A stretch of 51,696 nucleotides of DNA from DAIQON01 sp036787835 (GTDB taxonomy: Bacteria; Patescibacteriota; Saccharimonadia; Saccharimonadales; UBA4665), in the NCBI GenBank assembly GCA_036787835.1, contig DAIQON010000007.1:1-51696 (forward strand), written 5' to 3'. The notes beneath the pieces are model-generated. The model had not been told where the DNA came from, ran no database searches, and saw only the letters and a program-made list of their open reading frames with translations. This document shows, piece by piece, positions 14,660 through 23,361 of the stretch. A program made the position numbers and the translations under genes. Position 1 is the first letter of the stretch, and each line of letters opens with the position of its first letter.

Positions 14660-17119
14660 ATGAAACGCTACGATCCAGCAGCCATTGAGCCAAAATGGCA
14701 GAAAGCTTGGGAACAGTCTAAAATCTATCAGGCTTCGGACGACAAGGCCAAGCCCAAAAAGTATGTTCTTGAGTATTTCCCTTATCCTAGTGGCGCTGCG
14801 ATGCACGTCGGTCACGTTCGTAACTATGCAATTGGCGATGTAATAAGTCGTATCTATAGGATGAAAGGCTTTAACGTACTACACCCAATGGGCTGGGATG
14901 CCTTTGGCTTGCCGGCTGAGAATTATGCCATTAAACATAATATAAGCCCGAGAGTGGCTATCGATCAAAATACCTCGAGGTTCAAACAGCAGTTAATACA
15001 AATGGGCTTTGGTTATGATTGGTCTCGAGAAATTGATTCATCAGACCCCGACTATTACCGCTGGACCCAGTGGTTCTTCTTGATGCTGTTCAATAAAGGC
15101 CTGGCCTATCAGAAGGAAAGTCTGCAGTGGTGGTGCCCGTTAGATAAAACGGTTCTAGCCAATGAACAGGTTGAAAATGGTAAATGTTGGCGCTGTGGTA
15201 ACGAAGTTGAGAAGAAAGCACTCAAGCAGTGGTTCTTTAAAATAACAGATTACGTCGACAGACTTTTAGCTGATCTTGATGAGCTAGATTGGTCAAATGC
15301 CGTAAAAACTATGCAACGAAACTGGATCGGCAAAAGTAAAGGCAATCGAGTCAGCTTTAGAGTCGACGGCTCTGATGAAACTATAGAAGTGTTTACAACC
15401 GCCATCGACACAATTTATGGCACCACCTTTATGGTCTTAGCACCAGAACACGAGCTTGTTAAAAAGATCACCACCGAAGAACACCACGCCAATGTTAATA
15501 GCTATATTCATGAGGCACAGTCTAAGAGTGAGATAGAACGGCAAGATGAAGCCAAGGAAAAAACCGGCACATTTACTGGGGCACATGCTATTAACCCAGC
15601 CAATGGCCAGAAAATCCCAATTTGGATTGCGGACTATGTATTAGCGGGTTATGGAACCGGCGCCATTATGGCTGTTCCAGGTGAAGACTTACGCGACTAT
15701 GAATTCGCCAATAAATACGAACTGCCAATAGTTTATACAACTGAGACCCAAGAATTTATTAACTACCAGACTGAGATTAAGCCAAAACCAGATAGTTACA
15801 AATTGGCTAACTCGCAGGAGTTCAATGGCCTAAGCTTTAAACAAGGTCGACAGGAAATTATTGCCAAGCTGGAGAAGGAAAATACTGCCGTTAGCGAAAT
15901 CCAGTTCAAGATGCGCGACTGGTTAATTAGCCGACAAAGATACTGGGGTGCGCCAATACCAATTATTCATTGTCAAAAAGACGGCCCTGTGGCTGTCCCA
16001 GTAGATCAGCTACCAGTTCTATTGCCGGAAATAGATAGTTATGAACCAAGCGGAGAGGGACGAAGTCCGCTAGCCAACGATCCAGACTTTGTAAATACGA
16101 CTTGCCCCAAGTGTGGCGGCCCAGCAACGCGTGAAACTGACACCATGGACGGCTTTGCTTGTTCTAGTTGGTACTTCTTAAGATTTACTGATCCAGATAA
16201 CTCGCAGGCACCATTTTCTGAGGACAAAGTAAAGTTCTGGTTGCCAGTAGATGACTACATAGGAGGTGCTGAGCATGCCGTTATGCACCTACTGTACGCC
16301 CGCTTTTGGACGAAAGTTATGTATGACGAAGGATTAATTAATTTTGAAGAACCATTTACGACTCTTAGAAACCAGGGCATGATTTTAGCGCCTGATGGCG
16401 AGAAGATGAGCAAGAGCAAGGGTAATACTATCGAGCCAGATATTTTAATCGATCAAGGATACGGAGCAGATAGCATTAGATTGATGGAATTATTTATAGG
16501 TCCTTGGAACCAAGCCTCAGCCTGGAGTACTACCGGGGTTAGCGGAACCTATAGGTTCTTAAATAGAATATGGACACTAGTCCAAGAATATCTAGAATCT
16601 AGTGAAGTAGAGGCAGTAGAACCCGATATCGAGCAAGCAATAAACTTGGCCATTAACAAGACGATTAAAAAGGTGTCTAAGGATTTGGATGCCCTTAGTT
16701 TTAACACAGCGATTTCAGCCCTTATGGAGCTGACCAACGATTTATATAAGCTAAAACAGCAAGATAAATTTAAGTCTAAATCAGCTTGGACTGGAGCTAT
16801 TAATAGCTTAGTTCAGCTGCTAGCCCCATTTGCGCCGCACATTAGTGAAGAATTGTGGAGTGAGCTTGGCCACAAAGATACAGTCCATTTGAGTAAGTGG
16901 CCAACTTACGACGAAACTTATCTAAAGACCGACGAAGTTACTATTGTCATCCAAGTCAACGGCAAGTTAAGAGCCAGTCTGTCTATGCCGCCTGGTAGTA
17001 ATGAGGAAGAAGTAAAAGCTACAGCAATGCAGCAGCCAAAAGTCGAAGCCTTAGTTACTGATAAACAAATAAGAAAAGTGATCTACATCCAGGACAAGCT
17101 AATTAATATAGTCGTCTAA
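14660..17119 (+). CDS. leuS: Leucine--tRNA ligase
   Basis: LeuRS charges tRNA-Leu. The 819-residue protein has the class I signature HVGH at 49-52 (AAMHVGHVRNY), the CP1 editing insertion (TTFMVLAPEHE; GTGAIMAVPGEDLRDYEFA), a zinc-finger-like CWRCG (about 172) and a CPKCGG (about 487), the KMSKS loop at 582-586, the anticodon-binding helices, and the C-terminal domain ending near IRKVIYIQDKLINIVV. The length is normal for bacterial LeuRS. It follows a roughly 140-nt gap in which I see no clear promoter. Confidence 0.97.
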   Translation: MKRYDPAAIEPKWQKAWEQSKIYQASDDKAKPKKYVLEYFPYPSGAAMHVGHVRNYAIGDVISRIYRMKGFNVLHPMGWDAFGLPAENYAIKHNISPRVAIDQNTSRFKQQLIQMGFGYDWSREIDSSDPDYYRWTQWFFLMLFNKGLAYQKESLQWWCPLDKTVLANEQVENGKCWRCGNEVEKKALKQWFFKITDYVDRLLADLDELDWSNAVKTMQRNWIGKSKGNRVSFRVDGSDETIEVFTTAIDTIYGTTFMVLAPEHELVKKITTEEHHANVNSYIHEAQSKSEIERQDEAKEKTGTFTGAHAINPANGQKIPIWIADYVLAGYGTGAIMAVPGEDLRDYEFANKYELPIVYTTETQEFINYQTEIKPKPDSYKLANSQEFNGLSFKQGRQEIIAKLEKENTAVSEIQFKMRDWLISRQRYWGAPIPIIHCQKDGPVAVPVDQLPVLLPEIDSYEPSGEGRSPLANDPDFVNTTCPKCGGPATRETDTMDGFACSSWYFLRFTDPDNSQAPFSEDKVKFWLPVDDYIGGAEHAVMHLLYARFWTKVMYDEGLINFEEPFTTLRNQGMILAPDGEKMSKSKGNTIEPDILIDQGYGADSIRLMELFIGPWNQASAWSTTGVSGTYRFLNRIWTLVQEYLESSEVEAVEPDIEQAINLAINKTIKKVSKDLDALSFNTAISALMELTNDLYKLKQQDKFKSKSAWTGAINSLVQLLAPFAPHISEELWSELGHKDTVHLSKWPTYDETYLKTDEVTIVIQVNGKLRASLSMPPGSNEEEVKATAMQQPKVEALVTDKQIRKVIYIQDKLINIVV

Positions 17120-17127
17120 AACTAGTA

Positions 17128-17598
17128 TTAACCAGCGAAAGAAGTCGGGACGTCTATAGTCGGGCTACTATTTGCAGCATTTGCTTGATCATTATGAATA
17201 TTTAACCAAGCCGTGCCCGGGGTGTCGCCCTGGTTAAAGGCTCTCATTATGGTTGTAAATTGACCATCGACACAGTTGTTTACTCCAGGAATGGTAGCGC
17301 TTAGGTCAGTCTCTAGCCTACCCATATTGACTTCGCCTGTTACTGCATTGTATTCACCAGGCTTTAGCGCATAGGCATTATGTTCAGAGCGATCAGCAAC
17401 ACAACCGTTGCCAGCAGTTACTCTGCTAGTAGACACAACACTAGGTGCTGAATCAGAAGAGAACCTTTGGACGATGGACGACGTAACAAGTAAGCCAATT
17501 GCACCAACCGCTAAAACTCTGGTAGCGTTTAAGTTATACCAGGGCCGTCTATTATCTGGAGATCTTCCTTCTCCACCACCAGAAACTGTTCTATTCAT
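17128..17598 (-). CDS. Membrane-anchored hypothetical protein
   Basis: A 156-residue protein with a cytosolic Gly/Arg-rich N-terminus (1-26), a single membrane helix (28-45; VLAVGAIGLLVTSSIV) and an outside domain of about 110 residues with three cysteines (NGCVAD, NNCVDG) that could pair. No family is recognised. It converges on leuS (8 nt between stops). The transcript is predicted to be leaderless from a near-perfect promoter. Confidence 0.6.
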   Translation of the reverse strand: MNRTVSGGGEGRSPDNRRPWYNLNATRVLAVGAIGLLVTSSIVQRFSSDSAPSVVSTSRVTAGNGCVADRSEHNAYALKPGEYNAVTGEVNMGRLETDLSATIPGVNNCVDGQFTTIMRAFNQGDTPGTAWLNIHNDQANAANSSPTIDVPTSFAG

Positions 17599-17607
17599 TA
17601 GGGCACT

Positions 17608-17636
17608 ATTATATCAAATAATAGCTATTCCGTCAA
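17608..17636 (-). promoter_or_regulatory. Promoter of the 17598 gene (leaderless type)
   Basis: On the minus strand: TTGACG (17636-17631), a 17-nt spacer, TATAAT (17613-17608), then 9 nt to the ATG with no ribosome site. Confidence 0.65.
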
Positions 17637-17776
17637 TGCTTACTTAACTTGATTATATCTTAACGACATGTAGGTTTTGCTATTCAGTATTATTGTAGAC
17701 TTAGAGCTTTTCTGACTATACGGTGACTGTCCGATGACAACGAGTAAAAAATACCAGTAAATATAGTTGAAAATAA

Positions 17777-17785
17777 TGCTATAAT
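17777..17785 (+). promoter_or_regulatory. Extended -10 promoter of the HD hydrolase gene
   Basis: TGCTATAAT is an extended -10 element; no -35 is obvious. Transcription would begin just before the tandem repeat at 17790-17825. Confidence 0.45.
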
Positions 17786-17789
17786 CAAT

Positions 17790-17825
17790 CATTATATAGA
17801 TATAGGACATTATATAGATATAGGA
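17790..17825 (+). repeat. Perfect tandem duplication of 18 bp in a 5' leader
   Basis: CATTATATAGATATAGGA occurs twice back to back. Each copy ends in ATAGGA, a possible ribosome site; the second copy is 7 nt from the ATG at 17833. Confidence 0.85.
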
Positions 17826-17832
17826 GTAGCCG

Positions 17833-18561
17833 ATGGAAGATTCTGGTCAAAAACCCTGGTTTGCAGAACTATCTCTTCATACTTTGACCGAAGAATATCA
17901 AACAGAAGGTCTCGTTCAGCGCTTTAATTATGAAATCTCTCGTTTCGCGCCAGAGGAAAGGGCCATGGTTTACCAGGCCTTTGTGGTAGCAAGTATTCTA
18001 CATTTTGAGGACTCAAGGGTCGTTGAGCCTTATATTAATCACCCACTGAGAGTAGCCTTGCGGCTAATGACTCATTATGAGGTTGACGATGCCGAGGTAA
18101 TTTGTGCTGCTTTACTGCATGACACTGTTGAGGACCATGCTAGGGTGCTCGCCGGACCACTGGATGACGGAGTAAGCACGAGAGAACTGGCTCTCTCCAC
18201 TTTGGCTAGCTGGTTTAGTCCCCGAGTAGCGGGTCTAGTTAGAGAGCTATCTAACCCCATTGTCCCAGAGGGGGTAGATAAAAACGAATACTATTACACT
18301 CACTTAAACCAACTTGCCGAGCTTGATGATCCCTGGCCGATACTAATAAAGCTTTCTGACTTCACAGATAATGGTACCGGCATTCTCTATACGCCGGGCC
18401 CTAAGGCGAAAACCTTATCCACCAAATACTATCCAGCAATACCTATTTTCCGGAGAGCCATACAGCGAACTGACCTACCGATTAGCGAGGAGGTCAGGGT
18501 TCATATTTCTCAACAACTCGACATAACTGAGGAGAGACTATTGGTCGTCATGGCACAGTAG
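17833..18561 (+). CDS. HD-domain (p)ppGpp hydrolase (stand-alone Rel HD domain)
   Basis: A 242-residue HD phosphohydrolase matching the hydrolase half of Rel/SpoT: NHPLRVALRL (H70), AALLHDTVED (H96-D97, E100-D101) and LIKLSDFTDN (D176, N180) match the Rel pattern HP, LLHDxxED and IKLADRxHN. It would remove the 3' pyrophosphate from (p)ppGpp with Mn. There is no synthetase domain in this chain. The next gene, 57 nt downstream, supplies the synthetase with its own promoter. It is unlike the usual small alarmone hydrolases (about 180 aa), because it keeps the helices that follow the HD domain in long Rel proteins. Other nucleotide pyrophosphohydrolase activity is possible. Confidence 0.8.
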   Translation: MEDSGQKPWFAELSLHTLTEEYQTEGLVQRFNYEISRFAPEERAMVYQAFVVASILHFEDSRVVEPYINHPLRVALRLMTHYEVDDAEVICAALLHDTVEDHARVLAGPLDDGVSTRELALSTLASWFSPRVAGLVRELSNPIVPEGVDKNEYYYTHLNQLAELDDPWPILIKLSDFTDNGTGILYTPGPKAKTLSTKYYPAIPIFRRAIQRTDLPISEEVRVHISQQLDITEERLLVVMAQ

Positions 18562-18562
18562 A

Positions 18563-18591
18563 TTGCTCAAATACTCAGTAGATTATATAAT
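18563..18591 (+). promoter_or_regulatory. Promoter of the (p)ppGpp synthetase gene
   Basis: TTGCTC (18563-18568), a 17-nt spacer and consensus TATAAT (18586-18591), right after the stop of the HD gene. A short leader with AAGG precedes the ATG. The two Rel genes can therefore be expressed separately. Confidence 0.65.
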
Positions 18592-18617
18592 ATTTAAAAC
18601 TCATAAGGCCAAGCAAC

Positions 18618-20453
18618 ATGCTAAGGGAAGGATCACCAGCAATAAGACCGGAAGTCTCAGAAGAAACGCTGAGAGACGTCTGCGCTGTACTTCTCGATAC
18701 TGAACCGCCTTTTGACATTGACTGGGCTAGGCCTGCATCTGAACTATCGGAAGACGATAGGCTACTTCGCTTAGCTCGTGTAAAAGCGATATTACCTATA
18801 AACAATGCAATAGACGAGAAGCTAACTCACGACGCTACCCTTGAAAACTATATTAGACTTGCATTGAAGGCTGCCGGGGACCGGGATACCATCGAAACTC
18901 TTCTGGGTATTATTGAATACAATTTATCTACCCAGCCTGTTGGAGGTGAAGAATTAGCCCAGCAGGTATTTTGGATATGGTCCCCCGTCGCCGAAATCTC
19001 CGGTCTGTACGGCTATAAATCTCGACTAGATGATCTTGCCTTTAGCTCTATGTTCCCAGAGGAAGATAGCAAAATAAGAGCACAATATGATAAGGCAGCA
19101 TTAGAAGCGGACGGTGGTCCATTGGTAACCATGTCGGTCCAGATTAATAATCTGCTTAGTGAGGGTCTAGCCGGGGGCGTTAGCCATAGTTTAAGTGCTC
19201 GACCAAAGGGTAACTATAGCGTGTGGCGTAAGCTTCAAGCAGAAAGACGGGAATCAGCCGAGTTATTTGATCTACTTGGATTTAGAGTAATTATTGACGG
19301 TGACGAGCAGACGGCAATGGAGCAATGCTATGTGGCCATGGGTCTGGTGGCAAACGCCTTTGAGTCTGAAAGATCGAGGTTTAAGGATTATATAGTTGAC
19401 CCTAAGGACACTGGCTACCAAAGCCTACACCTAACTCTATACACATCAAGTGGATTACCTTTTGAGCTTCAGGTTAGGACTAGGGCGATGCATAATTTTG
19501 CGGAATCTGATGGTGCTCTATCTCACCAAACCTATGACGCTACTTTTAAAGACACACCAGGCAAGATTACCAGAGTCTACGCTAAGATACCTCGACTATA
19601 TCAATGGCGAAACGAGGCTACGGCTTACATCGGTGCCAACAATGGACTAACCGAGGGAGTCATAGGTAGCGATATATTATTCTTTAGACCTGACGGCAAC
19701 TTATATCGAGCCAATGCTGGAATTAATGCTCTCGATGCAAGCTTTAAAATACATTCACATCGAGCTCTTCGTACACATGAAATTAGTCGTGGCGGCAGAC
19801 CGATCAGATTAACAGGCAGGGTTTACCACGGCGATTCAATTGATGTGGATTATTGGCCAGATTATCCTACTCAAGGATCTATTTTTGACCGCTATCGAAT
19901 GGTCGTCACAACTGATCAGGCAAGAAAGGCTCTTGAACGTGGCAAGCGTGAATTATCCAAAGATAAATTTAGGACACTAGGTGGCGAAGTAGTGCTGGAG
20001 ATGGTCGGGAATATTGGTCTCGAGGATCCAATGTCTCTTTTGGACGAAAAGGACCGCCGTGAACTTGCAGACCGAGCTGGTGCAGTCGATTTTGACCATC
20101 TTCTAGAACTTATTGGTTTTGGGGTACCTGGTATGAAGGCTGCCAGAATAGCCAACTATATTCTTAAGAGATGTGGCATTGGGCCAGTGGTTGAGCTAAA
20201 GCCTACTTACGAGAAGCATGGGTTTCTCAGCAATAAGGAGCTTTTGGACAGCATTGTTATACCTACTGTCTCTGGGAAGGTCGAGTTCTGTGTTGCTGGA
20301 TGTTGTACCGAGAGAGTGGCTTATGGTGATAATGTTATTGCCAGACCCTCAAGGATTGACGGTACATTCAAGGTCCATCTTGCCAAATGCAATAACGTTA
20401 GAGATCTTGTAGGCGCTGTCGATTGTATATGGCAAGAGCCATCGAATCCTTAG
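18618..20453 (+). CDS. RelA/SpoT-type (p)ppGpp synthetase with TGS domain
   Basis: A 611-residue long-form Rel homologue. Residues 1-115 align in position with the HD domain but lack the HP, HD and ED residues (compare ALKAAGDRDTIETLL with the Rel IKLADRLHN segment), so hydrolysis should be lost. The linker IWSPVAEISGLYGYKSRLDDLAF (119-142 region) is Rel-like. The synthetase has GNYSVWRKL (198-206), RFKDYIVDPKDTGYQSLH (254-271, the RxKD form) and FELQVRT (E283). A TGS domain (about 349-412) and a C-terminal Cys motif (FCVAGCC and a second Cys near HLAKC) follow; no ACT domain is seen. It makes ppGpp from GTP/GDP and ATP. Confidence 0.88.
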   Translation: MLREGSPAIRPEVSEETLRDVCAVLLDTEPPFDIDWARPASELSEDDRLLRLARVKAILPINNAIDEKLTHDATLENYIRLALKAAGDRDTIETLLGIIEYNLSTQPVGGEELAQQVFWIWSPVAEISGLYGYKSRLDDLAFSSMFPEEDSKIRAQYDKAALEADGGPLVTMSVQINNLLSEGLAGGVSHSLSARPKGNYSVWRKLQAERRESAELFDLLGFRVIIDGDEQTAMEQCYVAMGLVANAFESERSRFKDYIVDPKDTGYQSLHLTLYTSSGLPFELQVRTRAMHNFAESDGALSHQTYDATFKDTPGKITRVYAKIPRLYQWRNEATAYIGANNGLTEGVIGSDILFFRPDGNLYRANAGINALDASFKIHSHRALRTHEISRGGRPIRLTGRVYHGDSIDVDYWPDYPTQGSIFDRYRMVVTTDQARKALERGKRELSKDKFRTLGGEVVLEMVGNIGLEDPMSLLDEKDRRELADRAGAVDFDHLLELIGFGVPGMKAARIANYILKRCGIGPVVELKPTYEKHGFLSNKELLDSIVIPTVSGKVEFCVAGCCTERVAYGDNVIARPSRIDGTFKVHLAKCNNVRDLVGAVDCIWQEPSNP

Positions 20454-20524
20454 ACCTAGTTAGTCTCACAATAATGCAATTGTTTTTTCTACTCTGCTTG
20501 TCATCGCCAGAATAGTCGTCTTAC

Positions 20525-21067
20525 TTAAGCTATCTTGGCCCCTACGCTCAGCGCAAAAACAGCAAGTTTTAACATTAGTTCGTCAGCGTTATCCATATCT
20601 CCATAAGAAAAACCCTCGAATGCGCCAGCTACCTCGCTATCGAGCACCAGGGTCCCGGTTGGATAACCAGCACTAACTTTACTTCTAACTCCCTGGAAGT
20701 GGTATAGCCTGGCATCGCGATCTAAATAAACCCCAACTGGAGCATACTCGTTGGCTCCGAGGTTTGGCATATATTGTTCGTAGTCATAGTCGACTATCCA
20801 GCCACTTCCTACGGTTTCCAGATCGTCGTTTCTTCGTTTTGAAGTCCTACCGGCAGTATGAGAGTATTTCTGTAGTTCAATTTCAGTCAGATTACCGTTG
20901 ATCCTAAGTTGAAGAGCAATCTTAAACGCAAGATCATTCAAAGCTTTAAGTGCCTCCATTGAATCAACTTCGGCCTGTCCATCATCGGTTGGCGTAGTTA
21001 TAGTATCAGGAGCTTCACCCCTGACAATAATCTCTGCTCGGTGTTGTAGCTCCTCATATCCACTCAT
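20525..21067 (-). CDS. Hypothetical protein, 180 aa
   Basis: Not recognised. It is an acidic soluble protein; the middle (GSGWIVDYDYEQYMPNLG...VGVYLDRDARLYHFQG) looks beta-rich, and the C-terminal 25 residues (ELMLKLAVFALSVGAKI) form an amphipathic or hydrophobic helix. I chose the ATG at 21067 over a TTG at 21082 because a TATATT box lies 6 nt before it, giving a leaderless start like many neighbours. It converges on the synthetase gene and diverges from rpmF. Confidence 0.6.
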   Translation of the reverse strand: MSGYEELQHRAEIIVRGEAPDTITTPTDDGQAEVDSMEALKALNDLAFKIALQLRINGNLTEIELQKYSHTAGRTSKRRNDDLETVGSGWIVDYDYEQYMPNLGANEYAPVGVYLDRDARLYHFQGVRSKVSAGYPTGTLVLDSEVAGAFEGFSYGDMDNADELMLKLAVFALSVGAKIA

Positions 21068-21138
21068 GTCTATAATATACAATAAAATTAACTATTAGTA
21101 AAACTTAGTATCTGTTAGCCTGGCTGAACGCTTGACCC

Positions 21139-21167
21139 TTGAGCCGAAGCCAATTTTACGATATAAT
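21139..21167 (+). promoter_or_regulatory. Promoter of rpmF
   Basis: TTGAGC (21139-21144), a 17-nt spacer and consensus TATAAT (21162-21167), followed by a leader of about 45 nt with an AAAGGAG ribosome site. Confidence 0.7.
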
Positions 21168-21218
21168 TAGACCAAGTTTTAAGCTATCTAACAGCAAAAA
21201 GGAGCAAAGTATTTAACT

Positions 21219-21374
21219 ATGGGTAAGCCTAAAAAGCGAACTAGTCCAAGACGAACAGGGACAAGAAGAAGCCATTTAGTACTAGAGTTAGCCCGAAAGG
21301 TTAACGCTAAGTCACCAGTTAAGGTGAAGACAACTACCAAAGAAACGGGTAAGAAACTAGCCGGCAAGGCTTAA
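21219..21374 (+). CDS. rpmF: Ribosomal protein bL32
   Basis: A 51-residue, highly basic protein: MGKPKKRTSPRRTGTRRSH at the N-terminus matches the bL32 pattern of a PKxRxS start followed by RRSH. It belongs to the large ribosomal subunit. The zinc-binding cysteines of many bL32 proteins are absent, so this is the Cys-free form, and the C-terminal half (KVKTTTKETGKKLAGKA) is just Lys/Thr-rich. It has a good promoter and an AAAGGAG site 9 nt before the ATG. Its position upstream of nusB and rnc fits, since rpmF and rnc are often close. It is too short for most ORF cut-offs. Confidence 0.78.
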   Translation: MGKPKKRTSPRRTGTRRSHLVLELARKVNAKSPVKVKTTTKETGKKLAGKA

Positions 21375-21532
21375 GCAGAAGTTACGTAAAAAAAGAAGAG
21401 CAATAAATGCCCTGCTATACAACTTCAAAAATTTAAGCATATGAACAAGATGATTTATAAAATTGCGAATCAAACTCAGCTAGACTCTGTAGAATCTAGT
21501 CGCTGTTCATACCGTCCGGAGGAGTTAGTTTA

Positions 21533-22036
21533 ATGGCATCAAATAGACACCTCGGTAGGGTAATAGCCTTTCAGACTCTTTACGAAGAAGAATTTAGGCT
21601 AGATGCCAGCGACCCTAAGTTTGACCTCGATGAGGTTCTGAAGCGTAATATTGAGCGCTACAAGAACATGGTCGACGATACTGATTTTATAATCGAGCTA
21701 GTTCATGGTGTCGATGATAAGAAAGATGAACTTGATGCTCAACTTCAACCAGTTGCTCCGGAATGGCCAATAGATCAGATATCTCGTATGGATAGAATTG
21801 TCCTAAGGATGGGACTATACGAGCTGACCTATCTTTCAGATATCCCAACTAAGGTAGTAATCAATGAGGCAGTTGAACTGGCAAAAGCTTTCGGCGGCGA
21901 CAACTCATCGAAGTTTATTAACGGTGTACTCGGGACAATCTATAAAAATAATGAGGCTAAGAAGGAAACCAAAAAACCTGCTAAAGCAAAAAAAGCAGCG
22001 CCAAAATCCACTAAAAAAGTGGCGGCTAAAAAATGA
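21533..22036 (+). CDS. nusB: Transcription antitermination factor NusB
   Basis: NusB pairs with S10/NusE to antiterminate rRNA transcription. The start MASNRHLGRVIAFQTLYEEEF and the C-terminal helices (QISRMDRIVLRMGLYELTYL, TKVVINEAVELAKAFGGDNSSKFINGVLG) are typical of the family. After the fold ends near residue 137 there is a Lys/Ala-rich tail (about 138-167, KKPAKAKKAAPKS) that NusB normally lacks and that probably binds RNA nonspecifically. A strong GGAGGAG site precedes the ATG. The TGA overlaps the ATG of the Nudix gene. Confidence 0.93.
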   Translation: MASNRHLGRVIAFQTLYEEEFRLDASDPKFDLDEVLKRNIERYKNMVDDTDFIIELVHGVDDKKDELDAQLQPVAPEWPIDQISRMDRIVLRMGLYELTYLSDIPTKVVINEAVELAKAFGGDNSSKFINGVLGTIYKNNEAKKETKKPAKAKKAAPKSTKKVAAKK

Positions 22037-22533
22037 AAAAGCCTAACCCAATAAAAGGCATCAAGAACCTGGTTAGTAACAGGCGCCCTTTAATTAGTGA
22101 GGTCGTTAGAGAAACAACCTCAGGCGGTATTGTTTATAGAAAGAACAAGCAGGGTAATGGGCTTGAAATACTATTAATCAAGGATGCTAAAGACCGTTGG
22201 ACTATTCCTAAAGGCCACGTTGAGCCAGGCGAAGAGACTGGGGCTACAGCCGAACGCGAAATTCGTGAAGAAACTGGCCTGCAGGATATGGAAGTGTTGT
22301 CCTGGCTAGGAAAAGTTAACTTTAGATATAGGCGCAGTCATTCTCTAATACTAATGACGATGCATATTTGGCTAGTTGAAGGTCAGGGTGAAACAGATAA
22401 ATTGCATCCTGAGGAATGGCTTAATGATGTAAAATGGATTCCAGCAACCGAAGCAGTAGATAAAATTGCCTATGATGACATTGGTAAATTGATGCTTGTC
22501 GGTATGAAAAAAATTAGAGAAGGCAAATTTTAA
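22033..22533 (+). CDS. Nudix hydrolase (diadenosine-polyphosphate type)
   Basis: A 166-residue Nudix enzyme. The Nudix box is at 61-83: GHVEPGEETGATAEREIREE followed by TGL, with all catalytic Glu present. The preceding WTIPKG is typical of Ap4A/NTP pyrophosphohydrolases, which clean up dinucleotides or modified nucleotides. Translation is coupled to nusB through ATGA. A basic N-terminal 20 residues (KKPNPIKGIKNLVSNRR) precede the fold. The exact substrate is unknown. Confidence 0.88.
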   Translation: MKKPNPIKGIKNLVSNRRPLISEVVRETTSGGIVYRKNKQGNGLEILLIKDAKDRWTIPKGHVEPGEETGATAEREIREETGLQDMEVLSWLGKVNFRYRRSHSLILMTMHIWLVEGQGETDKLHPEEWLNDVKWIPATEAVDKIAYDDIGKLMLVGMKKIREGKF

Positions 22534-22560
22534 GACACTACTACGAGACAGAGTATAAGC

Positions 22561-23259
22561 ATGGATGAGAATACTTACCAACAATTTGCAGAAGACAAGC
22601 TAGGCGTTAGTTTTAATGACGTCAGCTTACTTATTACTGCTTTTACCCACCGCTCATATCTAAATGAGCACCGTAAAAGCGTAAGTTCACATAACGAACG
22701 ACTCGAGTTTTTAGGTGATGCCGTGTTAGAGATGGTAGTCACCGAGTTTCTTTATACTAATTACACTGATCCTGAAGGCGTTCTAACTAACTGGCGGTCT
22801 AGTCTTGTTAGAACCGAGAGCATTGCCCAGGCAGCAAGTAAGTTTGATTTTGAGCCGATGCTACGCCTGAGTAAGGGTGAAATGCGAGGAACCGATCGAG
22901 CCAGGATTCAAATCTTAGCCAATAGTTTTGAAGCAGTGGTCGGTGCGATTTATATTGATGGAGGCTATGAAAAAGCCAAGCAGTTTATAACCAGCAGTAT
23001 TATTAGTACTTTTGAACACATTCTAGAGAGTGGTTCATGGATGGACCCCAAGTCTCACCTCCAAGAATTAGCCCAGCGACATGAAACGGCCACGCCGTTG
23101 TACCGGATCATTTCAGAAGAAGGCCCAGATCACGATAAGATCTTCACCGTTGGTGTTTATGTAAATAATCAGCTTCGAGGCCAAGGAACTGGCCCATCAA
23201 AACAAGCTGGCCAACAGAAGGCTGCTGAAGCCGCCCTTTCTCACTATAAAGACTCCTAA
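22561..23259 (+). CDS. rnc: Ribonuclease III
   Basis: RNase III, 232 residues, cuts double-stranded RNA such as rRNA precursors. The signature NERLEFLGDAVL is at 45-56 and the second catalytic helix ILANSFEAVVGAIYID at 118-132. In that helix the metal ligand usually written as Asp (ADxxEA) is Asn121 here, while E124 is kept. A double-stranded RNA-binding domain occupies about 160-230 (DPKSHLQELAQRHE...KQAGQQKAAEAAL). No clear Shine-Dalgarno sequence precedes the ATG, which lies 27 nt after the Nudix gene. Confidence 0.95.
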   Translation: MDENTYQQFAEDKLGVSFNDVSLLITAFTHRSYLNEHRKSVSSHNERLEFLGDAVLEMVVTEFLYTNYTDPEGVLTNWRSSLVRTESIAQAASKFDFEPMLRLSKGEMRGTDRARIQILANSFEAVVGAIYIDGGYEKAKQFITSSIISTFEHILESGSWMDPKSHLQELAQRHETATPLYRIISEEGPDHDKIFTVGVYVNNQLRGQGTGPSKQAGQQKAAEAALSHYKDS

Positions 23260-23361
23260 GAACTCGCGGACACATTAACTGTGGAAAAATGTTTGTGTTT
23301 ATATTTTTATTCAGGTATCCTTCTGCATAAGATATAAAACCAAAAAAAGGTAAACAAAAAA

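Noticed and set aside
20470..20500. Possible terminator (ACAAT/ATTGT then T run) after the synthetase gene
   Set aside because: Only a 5-bp AT-rich stem; too weak to list as a feature.
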